From the NCBI RefSeq assembly GCF_042666235.1, contig NZ_JBHTFQ010000003.1, positions 124,001 through 188,000 on the forward strand: a stretch of 64,000 bases of DNA, given 5' to 3'. The stretch's first letter is position 1; every line of letters begins with the position of its first letter. The notes under the pieces are model-generated. The model made no database searches. It worked only from the letters and a program-made list of their open reading frames with translations, and had not been told where the DNA came from. Source of the DNA: Halodurantibacterium daqingensis. GTDB lineage: Bacteria; Pseudomonadota; Alphaproteobacteria; Rhodobacterales; Rhodobacteraceae. A program made the translations under genes and the position numbers. Below are positions 16,716 to 26,707 of this stretch, one piece after another.

Positions 16716-17498
16716 ATGAGCACAGAGCTTTCTCCCGCCGATTTTGCAAAATGCATTGCCGCCCGGCGCGCCGTCGATTTCATCGAGGATGGGATGCGGC
16801 TTGGCCTTGGCACCGGCTCCACCGCGGCCTTCATGGTGCGGCGTCTGGGCGAGCGGGTGCGCGAAGAGGGCCTGAAGGTGACCGGCGTTCCGACCTCAAG
16901 CCGCACCGCTGCGCTGGCCCGAGAAGAGGGCATTCCGGTGGTCACGCTGGAAGAGGCTGGCTGGCTTGACCTGACGATCGACGGTGCCGATGAGGTGGAC
17001 GGCGACTTTCAGCTGATCAAGGGCGGCGGTGGCGCGCATCTTCAGGAAAAGATCGTTGCCAGCGCCTCGGACCGGATGATCGTGATCGCGGATGGGGCCA
17101 AGGACGTCGCCCGGCTGGGCGTCTTCCCGCTGCCGGTCGAGGTGATCTGCTTTGGCTGGCAGACCACGCAGAAGCTGCTGAGCGAGGCGCTTGAAGGCCG
17201 GGGCCATGCCGGCGCCGCCATCACCCGACGCATGGCGGGCGAGACGCCTTTCATCAGCGACGAGGGCAATTTCATCCTTGATCTGCACCTGGGTCAGATC
17301 CACGATGCCCGCGCCCTTTCGCTGGTGCTGAACCAGATCCCCGGCGTGGTCGAGAACGGGCTTTTCATCGATCTCTGTGATATCGTGGTACTGGGGCATG
17401 AGGACGGGCTGGTGCGCATCCGCGATCGTGCCAGCCGTACCACGCGCGAGGAAAGGGCCGATCCCGACCGGCCGATCAACGCATTCGCTGACATCTGA
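16716..17498 (+). CDS. rpiA: Ribose-5-phosphate isomerase A
   Basis: Interconverts ribose-5-phosphate and ribulose-5-phosphate in the pentose phosphate pathway. The 260-aa product has the phosphate loop GLGTGSTAAFMV, TIDGADEVD, the catalytic stretch KGGGGAHLQEKI, and DEGNFILDLHLG near the end. The ATG at 16716 gives the usual N-terminus (MSTELSPADFAKCIAARRAV) and has CAGGAGCC upstream. It is followed by gor after 9 bp, so one transcript is likely; linking pentose phosphate flux with an NADPH-using reductase makes sense. Confidence 0.96.
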   Translation: MSTELSPADFAKCIAARRAVDFIEDGMRLGLGTGSTAAFMVRRLGERVREEGLKVTGVPTSSRTAALAREEGIPVVTLEEAGWLDLTIDGADEVDGDFQLIKGGGGAHLQEKIVASASDRMIVIADGAKDVARLGVFPLPVEVICFGWQTTQKLLSEALEGRGHAGAAITRRMAGETPFISDEGNFILDLHLGQIHDARALSLVLNQIPGVVENGLFIDLCDIVVLGHEDGLVRIRDRASRTTREERADPDRPINAFADI

Positions 17499-17507
17499 GG
17501 TGGCGCA

Positions 17508-18869
17508 ATGGCATTCGATTACGATCTCTTTGTCATCGGCGGCGGCTCGGGCGGGGTGCGTGCGGCGCGGATCGCGGCCTCGGAAGGTGGCGCCTCGGTC
17601 GCGCTGGCCGAAGAATACCGCATGGGCGGCACCTGTGTCATCCGTGGCTGCGTTCCCAAGAAGCTGATGGTCTTTGCCTCGACCTATCGTCCAACCTTCG
17701 AAGATGCTCGCGCCTATGGCTGGGACGTGCAGGCGGGCGGCTTCGACTGGCGGCATTTCCGTGATCGGCTGGACGACGAGTTGACCCGGCTAGAGGGCCT
17801 TTATCGCAAGGGGCTTCAGAATGCCGGAGTCGCCATCCACGACCAGCGTGCCACCGTCGTCGATCCGCATACGGTGCGGTTGGCCGACGGGCAGACCTTC
17901 CGCGCCAGGCACATCCTGATTGCGACCGGCGGCCGGCCTTACGTGCCCGAGATGTCGCATTCCGACAAGGTCCTGACCTCGAACGATATCTTCGGCCTTG
18001 CGACGCTGCCTGAATCGATCCTGATCGTGGGCGGCGGCTATATTGCCTCGGAATTCGCCTGTATCCTGAACGGGCTGGGGGTGAAGGTCACACAGTATTA
18101 CCGCGGCGCGCAGATCCTGCGCGGCTTTGACGACGAAGCCCGCGGCCATATTGCCGAGGCGATGCGTGAAAGCGGGATCGACCTGCGCTGCGGGGCCGAT
18201 ATCCTGTCGCTTGAGCCTTCCGGGACGGGCTTCCGTGTCAAATCCTCGCTGGGCCACGAGGCCGAGTTCGACCAGGTGCTTTACGCCACCGGTCGCGTGC
18301 CGAACACCGAGGGTCTTGGGCTCGAGGATGCAGGTGTGACGCTGGGACGCAACGGCGAAGTGATCGTGGATGACTGGTCCCAAAGCTCCGTTCCCTCTAT
18401 CTATGCAGTCGGGGACGTGACGGACAGGATCAACCTGACCCCGGTTGCGATCCGGGAAGGGCATGCCTTCGCAGACACCCTTTTCAAGGGCGAGAAGCGC
18501 AAGGCCGACCGCGAGCTGGTGGCAAGTGCCGTTTTCACTCAGCCCGAGCTTGGCTCGGTCGGCCTCACCGAAGAGGCCGCGCGCGAAACCGGCCCGGTCG
18601 AGGTTTACATGACGGCGTTCCGTCCGATGCAGACCTTGTTCGCGGGCCGTTCCGACCGGGTGATGATGAAGCTGATCGTCGCCCGTGACAGCCGCCGGGT
18701 TCTGGGGTGCCATATCGTGGCGCCCAATGCCGGCGAGATGATCCAGCTGGCGGCCATCGCCATCAAGATGGGCGCCACCAAGGAGGATTTCGATCGCACC
18801 GTCGCGGTGCATCCGACGATGGCCGAGGAACTTGTGACGCTCCGGGCCCCTGTGCGGGTTTTCGAGTAA
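17508..18869 (+). CDS. gor: Glutathione-disulfide reductase
   Basis: NADPH-dependent flavoprotein that keeps glutathione reduced. The 453-aa product has the FAD loop VIGGGSGGVRAA, the redox disulfide in GGTCVIRGCVPKKL (Cys43, Cys48), the NADPH-binding fold at ILIVGGGYIASEFA, FAD block SIYAVGDVTDR, and the partner-subunit catalytic His in VAVHPTMAEELVT. The CVIRGC spacing and PKK following identify glutathione reductase rather than lipoamide dehydrogenase. It lies 9 bp after rpiA. Confidence 0.95.
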   Translation: MAFDYDLFVIGGGSGGVRAARIAASEGGASVALAEEYRMGGTCVIRGCVPKKLMVFASTYRPTFEDARAYGWDVQAGGFDWRHFRDRLDDELTRLEGLYRKGLQNAGVAIHDQRATVVDPHTVRLADGQTFRARHILIATGGRPYVPEMSHSDKVLTSNDIFGLATLPESILIVGGGYIASEFACILNGLGVKVTQYYRGAQILRGFDDEARGHIAEAMRESGIDLRCGADILSLEPSGTGFRVKSSLGHEAEFDQVLYATGRVPNTEGLGLEDAGVTLGRNGEVIVDDWSQSSVPSIYAVGDVTDRINLTPVAIREGHAFADTLFKGEKRKADRELVASAVFTQPELGSVGLTEEAARETGPVEVYMTAFRPMQTLFAGRSDRVMMKLIVARDSRRVLGCHIVAPNAGEMIQLAAIAIKMGATKEDFDRTVAVHPTMAEELVTLRAPVRVFE

Positions 18870-18924
18870 GGCCATCAGCAACCAGTTGCGAGACTGATGA
18901 TAACGAGAGGGGAACAAAGGTTCG

Positions 18925-20058
18925 ATGTCTGGTAATAACGGCGGACCCTGGGGAGGCGGCGGCTCGGGCGGCGGCGGTGGCAACCGCGGCGGCGGTCAGC
19001 GGCCCGGCGGCGAGGGGCCGCAGCTTCCCGAAATCGACGAGATCGTGAAGAAGGGGCAGGAACAGCTCCGGGTGCTCATGGGCGGGCGTGGTGGCAACGG
19101 GCCACGCGGTCCGCGCGGCGGCGGCACGGGCGGGCCTGGCATTTCGCGCCGGGGCATTCTGCTTGGCCTTGTGGCCGTGGCGGCGCTTTGGGCGGTGGCC
19201 TCGTTCTATACCGTGCGGCCCGAAGAACGCTCGGTCGAGCTGATGTTCGGCAGCTATCACCGCACGGGTGGCCCGGGCCTCAACTTTGCGCCCTGGCCCA
19301 TAGTGCGTGCCGAGATCATTCAGGTGACCGGCGAGCGCGTGACCGATATCGGCGCCGGGCGCGGCCCGCTTGAAGGCGGGCTGATGCTGACCCGCGACGA
19401 GGCGATCGTGGACATTTCGTTCCAGGTGGTGTGGAACATCTCGCAGCCCGAGAATTTCCTGTTCAACCTGGCCGATCCCACCGAAACCGTGCGGGCGGTA
19501 TCAGAGTCGGCGATGCGTGACATCATCGCCCGGTCGGAACTTTCGCCCATTCTCAACCGCGATCGTGGCGCGATTGCTGCCGATCTGCGGCAGGCGGTTC
19601 AGGGAACGCTGGACAGCTATGCCTCGGGCATCAATGTGATCCGGGTGAACTTCGATCGCGCCGACCCGCCGCGCGAGGTGATCGACAGCTTCCGCGAAGT
19701 GCAGGCCGCACGTCAGGAACGCGACCGGCTTGAACGCGAGGCGGATGCCTATGCCAACCGGGTGCTGGCTGGCGCACGGGGGGAGGCCGCACGGGTTCTC
19801 GAGGAATCCGAGGCCTACCGCGCCGAGGTGGTCAACAACGCCTCGGGTGAGGCAAGCCGCTTCGTCTCGGTCTACAACGAATACGTCAATGCCCCGGACG
19901 TGACGCGGCGGCGGATGTATCTGGAGACGATGGAGCAGGTTCTGGGCGGCATGGACAAGGTCATCCTTGATGGCGTGACCGGCGAAGAAGGCGGTGGCAG
20001 CGGCGTTCTTCCCTATCTGCCGCTGAACGAACTGCGCCGCACCGGAGGAGGAAACTGA
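18925..20058 (+). CDS. hflK: HflK, FtsH protease modulator (SPFH/band 7 protein)
   Basis: Membrane-anchored SPFH protein that with HflC forms a cage around the FtsH protease. The 377-aa product starts with a very glycine-rich, disordered N-terminus (residues 3-35), then a single membrane segment (GILLGLVAVAALWAVASFY) and a periplasmic band 7 domain with YTVRPEERSVELMFG and QAVQGTLDSYASGI. A long charged helix rich in Glu, Arg and Ala follows. Its stop overlaps the hflC start (TGATG). Confidence 0.95.
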   Translation: MSGNNGGPWGGGGSGGGGGNRGGGQRPGGEGPQLPEIDEIVKKGQEQLRVLMGGRGGNGPRGPRGGGTGGPGISRRGILLGLVAVAALWAVASFYTVRPEERSVELMFGSYHRTGGPGLNFAPWPIVRAEIIQVTGERVTDIGAGRGPLEGGLMLTRDEAIVDISFQVVWNISQPENFLFNLADPTETVRAVSESAMRDIIARSELSPILNRDRGAIAADLRQAVQGTLDSYASGINVIRVNFDRADPPREVIDSFREVQAARQERDRLEREADAYANRVLAGARGEAARVLEESEAYRAEVVNNASGEASRFVSVYNEYVNAPDVTRRRMYLETMEQVLGGMDKVILDGVTGEEGGGSGVLPYLPLNELRRTGGGN

Positions 20059-21011
20059 TGAAACGTTCTGCATTTATCCTTCCTGTCCTGGTCGTTGCGG
20101 TGGCGCTGGCCCTGTCCGCGATCTTCATCGTCGATGAGCGTGAAAAGGTTCTGGTCCTGCAATTCGGCCAGGTCAAACAGGTGCGCGAAGAGCCTGGGCT
20201 GGGCTTCAAGATCCCGTTCATCCAGGAGGTCGTTCGCTATGACGCGCGAATCCTCGGCCTGCAGTCGCAGCCGCTCGAGGTGACGCCGCTCGATGATCGG
20301 CGCCTGGTGGTCGATGCCTTCGCCCGCTGGCGGATCGTCGATGTGGTCCGCTTCCGCGAAGCGGTGGGGATCGAGGGTGTTCGTGCGGCACAGGGCCGGA
20401 TGGAGCGGATCGTGAACGCCGCGATCCGAGAGGTTCTGGGGTCGGTCCCCTCGGGGGCGGTGCTTTCGGATGACCGGACCGCGCTGATGAACCGCATCCG
20501 TGATCTGGCGCGGCGTGAAGCCGCGACGCTGGGCGTCGAGGTGATCGATGTGCGGCTGACGCGCACCGACCTGCCCGAACAGAACCTTGCGGCAACCTTT
20601 GCCCGGATGCGGGCCGAGCGTGAACGCGAGGCTGCTGACGAGATTGCCCGCGGTGGCGAAGCCGCGCAGCGCGTGCGGGCATCGGCGGACCGGACGGTGG
20701 TCGAACTGGTCTCGGAAGCGCGCCGCCAGGCCGAAGTGATCCGTGGTGAGGCCGATGCCGAACGCAATGCGATCTATGCCGAGGCCTTCGGCCGTGACCC
20801 CGAGTTCTTTGCCTTCACGCGCTCGCTTACGTCCTACGAGCGGGCGCTGCGGGGCGAGAATTCGACGATGGTGATGCGGCCGGACAGCGAGTTCTTCAAC
20901 TACCTGCGTTCTGACCGCGGCCTTCATGCCACCGGACCCGAAGCGGCGCCTGCCCCTGCGGCGCCCGCCGCAGCCCCCGAGGCGCAGCTGACACCCTCGG
21001 TCGGGAACTGA
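20058..21011 (+). CDS. hflC: HflC, FtsH protease modulator (SPFH/band 7 protein)
   Basis: Partner of HflK, 317 aa. An N-terminal anchor (FILPVLVVAVALALSAIFIV) is followed by the band 7 domain, with VDEREKVLVLQFGQVKQV, DARWRI-like DAFARWRIVD, and the long helix RMRAERERE. The C-terminus ends in an Ala/Pro-rich tail. A strong intrinsic terminator lies 17 bp downstream, so hflK-hflC form a two-gene unit possibly read from the gor side. Confidence 0.95.
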   Translation: MKRSAFILPVLVVAVALALSAIFIVDEREKVLVLQFGQVKQVREEPGLGFKIPFIQEVVRYDARILGLQSQPLEVTPLDDRRLVVDAFARWRIVDVVRFREAVGIEGVRAAQGRMERIVNAAIREVLGSVPSGAVLSDDRTALMNRIRDLARREAATLGVEVIDVRLTRTDLPEQNLAATFARMRAEREREAADEIARGGEAAQRVRASADRTVVELVSEARRQAEVIRGEADAERNAIYAEAFGRDPEFFAFTRSLTSYERALRGENSTMVMRPDSEFFNYLRSDRGLHATGPEAAPAPAAPAAAPEAQLTPSVGN

Positions 21012-21028
21012 ACTCTGAAACCGGAAAG

Positions 21029-21052
21029 GCCGGCCCCTGTGGCCGGCTTTTT
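21029..21052 (+). terminator. Intrinsic terminator after hflC
   Basis: Perfect 7-bp stem GCCGGCC / GGCCGGC with loop CCTGT followed immediately by TTTTT. It separates hflKC from the downstream Do-type protease gene, which must then have its own promoter. Confidence 0.92.
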
Positions 21053-21230
21053 CATTCGCGCCGCGTCGCGCGGCCCTGTTGGTCCGTGGCATTCCGTTCA
21101 CGACTGGTTGACAGCCCGGGGCTGACCTCTACTGAGGGTTTGCGTTCTGCTACAGGCGCCATAACTAATAGGACACGTAGCGTCCGAGCCGCGCACCGCC
21201 GACCCGGAGCTTTCAGGAAAGGAGATCGGA

Positions 21231-22706
<1,476 letters not shown>

Positions 22707-22727
22707 CGCCTTCTGATCACTGCAGCG

Positions 22728-22751
22728 GAGGGCGCCGGAGACGGCGCCCTC
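22728..22751 (+). terminator. Strong stem-loop after the protease gene
   Basis: Perfect 10-bp stem GAGGGCGCCG / CGGCGCCCTC closed by the tetraloop GAGA. It is followed by a pyrimidine run (TCGCCTTCC) rather than a clean T-tract. Probably a terminator or 3'-end stabiliser between the protease and ferredoxin genes. Confidence 0.65.
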
Positions 22752-22852
22752 TCGCCTTCCGGACGGTCGGGCTGGCCAAGATGTGGCTGTTGGCTTATGT
22801 CGCAAGGGAAAGGCGGCAAGCGCCTGTCAGCATCTGAGACAAGAGGATCACG

Positions 22853-23176
22853 ATGGCAAAGATCACCTATGTGGAATTCGGCGGCAAGGAACATGTCGTC
22901 GAGGTTGCGACGGGATTGACCGTCATGGAAGGCGCCCGCGACAACGGCATCCCCGGGATCGAGGCCGATTGCGGCGGCGCCTGCGCCTGCTCCACATGCC
23001 ATGTCTATGTCGCCCCGGACTGGGTCGAGAAGCTGCCGCCGAAAGATGCGATGGAAGAAGACATGCTGGATTTCGCCTATCAGCCCGATCCGGCCCGGTC
23101 GCGCCTGACCTGCCAGATCAAGGTGAGCGATGCGCTGGACGGACTTGTCGTTCACATGCCCGAGAAGCAGATCTGA
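22853..23176 (+). CDS. [2Fe-2S] ferredoxin, FdVI/adrenodoxin type
   Basis: A 107-aa electron carrier. Cluster ligands are Cys40, Cys46, Cys49 (C-x5-C-x2-C, in DCGGACACSTCHVYV) and Cys87 (RLTCQI). This is the adrenodoxin/putidaredoxin class and closely resembles Rhodobacter capsulatus FdVI, which is essential there and thought to serve Fe-S assembly or hydroxylases. The extra Cys44 lies inside the loop. RBS AGAGGA precedes the ATG. The stop codon is the first TGA of a 7-bp tandem repeat, so the repeat starts exactly at the gene end. Confidence 0.93.
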   Translation: MAKITYVEFGGKEHVVEVATGLTVMEGARDNGIPGIEADCGGACACSTCHVYVAPDWVEKLPPKDAMEEDMLDFAYQPDPARSRLTCQIKVSDALDGLVVHMPEKQI

Positions 23177-23211
23177 GGGCTGAGGGCTGAGGGCTGAGGG
23201 CTGAGGGCTGA
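23174..23211 (+). repeat. 7-bp tandem repeat (TGAGGGC), five copies plus TGA
   Basis: Five perfect head-to-tail copies of the heptamer TGAGGGC followed by a sixth partial copy TGA. The first TGA is the ferredoxin stop codon. The unit length is not a multiple of three, so copy-number changes do not alter the protein unless the first unit is damaged. It directly abuts the decayed IS3 segment. Confidence 0.95.
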
Positions 23212-23256
23212 ACCTGTTTTGCCGGAGGTTTCAACTTCTGAGAAGGGTGAAGCATC

Positions 23257-23510
23257 ATGAGCAAGACTGCGAAGAAGTCGTCCGACGCCTGCGCAAAGGC
23301 GCCGCGCGGCTGGTATTCGACCCGCACGGTCAGCACCGACGGCGCCCGCAAGCGGTGATGTTCATCGCCTCCATGTTTAGCGCGGCAGACATTGAAGGGT
23401 GCGAAAGGCCGAAGGCGCCGCGGCAAGCGATTCGGCGCTGCGGAGAAGGGTGAAGTCGCTGGAGCGCCAGCAGCGCGAGCTGCGGCAGGCGAACGGGATC
23501 CTCGGCAAGA
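23257..23510 (+). pseudogene. Remnant of an IS3-family transposase orfA
   Basis: Pieces of an IS3 OrfA protein appear in three different frames. An ATG at 23257 opens MSKTAKKSS, the usual OrfA start. A frame-shifted stretch reads ARLVFDPHGQH, resembling the helix-turn-helix part (RMVLEHEGEH type). From about 23455 another frame gives LERQQRELRQANGILGK, a clear variant of the OrfA leucine-zipper end (ELRQANEILRK). At least two frameshifts and internal loss are needed. No OrfB, no intact terminal repeats and no target duplication are visible, so this is an old inactive fragment. Confidence 0.7.
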
Positions 23511-23745
23511 CAGAACCGGCGAAGGCGTCAGCGGTTCAAACCCATTGGCGAACGCATGTCGTGTTGTGCTGGAAAGCAACCGACGATCGGAAGGGATGGC
23601 GGGTTGCCATCGACGCGCATCAGTCAGGCACTGTTTACGCCCCTCTCCGAAATGCTGCTGGTCCTCTAGGACTCCGGTGTCCGGTGTCCGTCCGGCGCTG
23701 ACCAGGATGGGGGCGCGGCCTTTTCTTCCCCGCCCGCTGCCCGTT
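23511..23745. other. Gene-free spacer after the IS remnant
   Basis: Together with the repeat and IS remnant this makes the only gap over 300 bp. I see no convincing gene, RNA or promoter. A short direct repetition (TCCGGTGTCCGGTGTCCG) occurs near 23670-23690. The stretch could be further decayed insertion-sequence DNA. It ends at the stop of purD. Confidence 0.5.
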
Positions 23746-25008
23746 CTAAAGCGCGCGCCAGCCGATGTCGGACCGGCAGAAGCCCCCCGGCCAGTCGATC
23801 TGTGCGATCATGTCATAGGCGCGACTGCGGGCTTCGGCCAGGGTGGCGCCACGCGCGGTCACGTTCAGAACCCTCCCTCCGGCGGCAACAAGGCGGCCGT
23901 TGTCGAGCGCGGTCCCGGCGTGAAATACCATATGCGCGCTGTCCTGCGGCAGGGCGTCAAGGCCGGTGATGATGCTTCCCTTTGCATAGGGGCCGGGGTA
24001 TCCCTCGGCGGCCATCACGACCGTAAGCGCGTGATCATCGGCCCAGTCCACCCGCAATTCCGACAGGCGCCCCTCTGCGCAGGCAAGCAGCAGGTCAAGC
24101 ACTTGCGCGCCCAAGCGCATCATCAATACCTGGCATTCGGGATCGCCGAAGCGGACGTTGTATTCGACCAGCCGCGCGCGGCCGTTCTCGATCATCAATC
24201 CGGCATAAAGCACGCCCTTGTAGGGGGTGCCACGCCGCGCCATCTCGCGGATCGTCGGGCGCACGATTTCGGCCAGCGCCTGTTCGGCTATCGCATCGGA
24301 CAGCACCGGGGCGGGCGAATAGGCGCCCATGCCGCCGGTATTCGGGCCTTCGTCGCCGTCAAAGGCGCGCTTGTGATCCTGTGCGGTGCCGATCGGCAGC
24401 ACCGTTTCTCCGTCGCACAGCAGGAAGAAGCTTGCCTCTTCGCCGGTCATGAATTCCTCGATCACCACCTCGGCCCCGGCTGCGCCGAACTCGCCGCTGA
24501 ACATGTCGTCGATGGCGCCGAGAGCGGTAGCCTCGTCCATGGCGACGATCACGCCCTTTCCGGCGGCAAGGCCATCGGCCTTCACTACGATCGGGGCGCC
24601 GGTGGTGCGGATATGGGCACGCGCTGCCTCGGCGTCGTCGAAGCGGGCCCAGGCAGCGGTGGGGGCGCCCGCAGCATCGCAGATTTCCTTGGTAAAGGCT
24701 TTCGACGCTTCAAGCCGGGCGGCGGCGGCCGAGGGACCGAAGGCCAGGATGCCGGCCTCGGCCAGGCGGTCGGCGACCCCGGCGGCCAGGGGTGCTTCCG
24801 GGCCGATCACCACGAAGTCGATGGCGTTCTGTTCCGCAAAATCCACCACCGCCCCGCCGTCAAGAATGTCGAGTTCCGCGCATTCGGCAATCGCGGCGAT
24901 CCCTGCGTTCCCGGGCGCCACGATCAGGCGGTCGCATTTCGGGTTCTGCTTGATCGCCCAGGCCAGCGCATGTTCACGCCCGCCACCGCCCAGAACCAGA
25001 ATGTTCAT
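23746..25008 (-). CDS. purD: Phosphoribosylamine-glycine ligase (GAR synthetase)
   Basis: ATP-grasp enzyme of purine synthesis joining glycine to phosphoribosylamine. The 420-aa product begins MNILVLGGGGREHALAWAI and has the ATP-grasp blocks PIVVKADGLAAGKGVIVA, the signature RAFDGDEGPNTGGMGAYSP and VEYNVRFGDPECQ. All are intact. Divergent from xseA with about 70 bp between the two starts, so promoters overlap. The 3' end faces the IS remnant region. Confidence 0.97.
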   Translation of the reverse strand: MNILVLGGGGREHALAWAIKQNPKCDRLIVAPGNAGIAAIAECAELDILDGGAVVDFAEQNAIDFVVIGPEAPLAAGVADRLAEAGILAFGPSAAAARLEASKAFTKEICDAAGAPTAAWARFDDAEAARAHIRTTGAPIVVKADGLAAGKGVIVAMDEATALGAIDDMFSGEFGAAGAEVVIEEFMTGEEASFFLLCDGETVLPIGTAQDHKRAFDGDEGPNTGGMGAYSPAPVLSDAIAEQALAEIVRPTIREMARRGTPYKGVLYAGLMIENGRARLVEYNVRFGDPECQVLMMRLGAQVLDLLLACAEGRLSELRVDWADDHALTVVMAAEGYPGPYAKGSIITGLDALPQDSAHMVFHAGTALDNGRLVAAGGRVLNVTARGATLAEARSRAYDMIAQIDWPGGFCRSDIGWRAL

Positions 25009-25081
25009 CCGCCCGCCCTCTCTTGGCCTTCGTTGCCCGGCGTTCTAAGGTGCCACCGCGTTCCTGACAAGCGAGCCTGTG

Positions 25082-26707
25082 ATGTCCGACCTTTTCGAAG
25101 ATCCCGCGCCCGGGCTGAATGCGCCCGAGTTTACCGTGTCCGAGATTTCGGGCGCCGTCAAACGTGTGGTCGAAGGCGAATTCGCCCATGTCCGGGTTCG
25201 GGGCGAGGTGGGGCGCGTGTCGCGGCCGCGGTCGGGCCATGTCTATCTGGATCTGAAGGATGACCGCTGTGTCCTGTCCGCCGTGATCTGGAAGGGCAAT
25301 GCCGACCGTCTTCGCACGCCGCCGGAAGAGGGGATGGAGGTCATCGCAACGGGCAGGCTGACCACCTTCGGCGGACAGTCGAAATACCAGATGGTCATCG
25401 AGGATGTGGCGCCTGCGGGTGCCGGTGCGCTGATGGTCATGCTGGAAAAGCGCCGTGCCGCACTTGCCGCTGAGGGGCTGTTCGATCCGGCGCGCAAGCG
25501 GTCCTTGCCCTATCTGCCGAGTGTGATCGGGGTCATCACCTCGCCCTCGGGGGCGGTAATTCGCGATATCCTGCACCGCCTGCGCGACCGTTTTCCGAGC
25601 CGTGTGTTGATCTGGCCGGTCGCCGTTCAGGGCGATCGCTGCGCAAACGAGGTTGCGGCGGCGATCCGCGGGTTCAACGACCTGCCTGCGGACGGGCCGA
25701 TCCCGCGACCTGATCTGCTGATCGTCGCGCGTGGCGGCGGCAGTATCGAGGATCTGTGGGGCTTCAACGAAGAAATCGTCGTCCGTGCGGCGGCGGACAG
25801 TCGGATCCCGCTGATCTCGGCCGTGGGGCACGAAACCGATACGACGCTGATCGATCATGCCGCCGACCGGCGGGCGCCCACGCCCACGGCGGCCGCGGAA
25901 ATGGCAGTGCCGGTGCGAATGGAGCTGTGGTCCTGGCTGCAGGGACAGGAGGCCCGGCTGGATCGCTGTGCGGCAAACGGGGTGGCGCAACGCGGGCAGC
26001 GTCTGCGCGATCTGGGCCGGGCGCTGCCACAACCCGAGGCGCTTGTGCGGCAGGCCGAACAGCGGCTTGACCATCGAAGCGAACGTCTGTCCGCTGCGCT
26101 GCGCCACGCAACCGGGCAACGGCGGCTCGCCTTCCAGGATGTCGCGGCCCATCTGCGCCCGCGGGTTCTGGCCGAACGGCTCATCCGCAGCCGCGACCGG
26201 CTGCTGCGCGTCGAGTTGCGGCTCTCGACTGCGCTTGGCGCCAGGGTGCAGGCCGGGCGGATCCGCTTCACGACCGCAGCGCTGAGCGCTGCGCGGATGG
26301 CCGAGCGGGTCGGAAATGAGGGGCGCAAGCTTGCGGGATATGCAGTGCGTCTGGAGCTGGGGCTGGCCCGCTCGGTGCGCGACCGTCGCGATGCGATCAC
26401 GCGCAGCCGCGACCGGCTGGCCAAGCTTGCAGAGCGGCTGGATCAGTCGGCAGGCGCCGCCCCCGCGGCGGCCTGGGCGCGGCTTGAGGCGCTTGAGCGT
26501 CTGCGTCAGACGCTGGGCTATCGTGAAACCCTGCGGCGCGGCTATGCCGTCGTGCGGGCCGAAGGGAGCGTGGTCACTTCGAAAGAGGCAGCCGAAACCG
26601 CGGCCATGCTGGAGATCGAGTTCCACGACGGCCGGATACCGGTCGGGGGCCGGCCGGGGCGGCGCGCCAAGACCGATCCGCCCGCCGGGCAGGGCAGCCT
26701 GTTCTAG
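25082..26707 (+). CDS. xseA: Exodeoxyribonuclease VII large subunit
   Basis: Large subunit of exonuclease VII, which degrades single-stranded DNA and acts in repair. Domains: N-terminal OB fold (residues 15-110; FTVSEISGAVKRVVEGEF), catalytic domain with VIGVITSPSGAVIRDIL, DLLIVARGGGSIEDLWGFN and SAVGHETDTTLIDHAADRRAPTPTAAAE blocks, then a long Arg/Leu-rich coiled coil. The product is 541 aa, somewhat longer than the E. coli enzyme. The ATG at 25082 is preceded by an in-frame GTG codon; the ATG is preferred. The last bases overlap the stop of the convergent secreted-protein gene (CTAG). Confidence 0.95.
   Translation: MSDLFEDPAPGLNAPEFTVSEISGAVKRVVEGEFAHVRVRGEVGRVSRPRSGHVYLDLKDDRCVLSAVIWKGNADRLRTPPEEGMEVIATGRLTTFGGQSKYQMVIEDVAPAGAGALMVMLEKRRAALAAEGLFDPARKRSLPYLPSVIGVITSPSGAVIRDILHRLRDRFPSRVLIWPVAVQGDRCANEVAAAIRGFNDLPADGPIPRPDLLIVARGGGSIEDLWGFNEEIVVRAAADSRIPLISAVGHETDTTLIDHAADRRAPTPTAAAEMAVPVRMELWSWLQGQEARLDRCAANGVAQRGQRLRDLGRALPQPEALVRQAEQRLDHRSERLSAALRHATGQRRLAFQDVAAHLRPRVLAERLIRSRDRLLRVELRLSTALGARVQAGRIRFTTAALSAARMAERVGNEGRKLAGYAVRLELGLARSVRDRRDAITRSRDRLAKLAERLDQSAGAAPAAAWARLEALERLRQTLGYRETLRRGYAVVRAEGSVVTSKEAAETAAMLEIEFHDGRIPVGGRPGRRAKTDPPAGQGSLF

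Noticed and set aside
21108..21135. Sigma-70 promoter for the Do-type protease
   Set aside because: TTGACA is perfect, but the best -10 candidate at suitable spacing (TACTGA) is poor; kept only as a remark in the gene entry.
23174..23211. CRISPR-like repeat
   Set aside because: The unit is 7 bp with no spacers and no cas genes nearby; it is a simple tandem repeat.
23533..23543. GGTTCAAACCC resembling a tRNA T-loop near the IS remnant
   Set aside because: No flanking T-stem pairing (AGCGG against CCCAT) and no acceptor or anticodon arms; likely chance.
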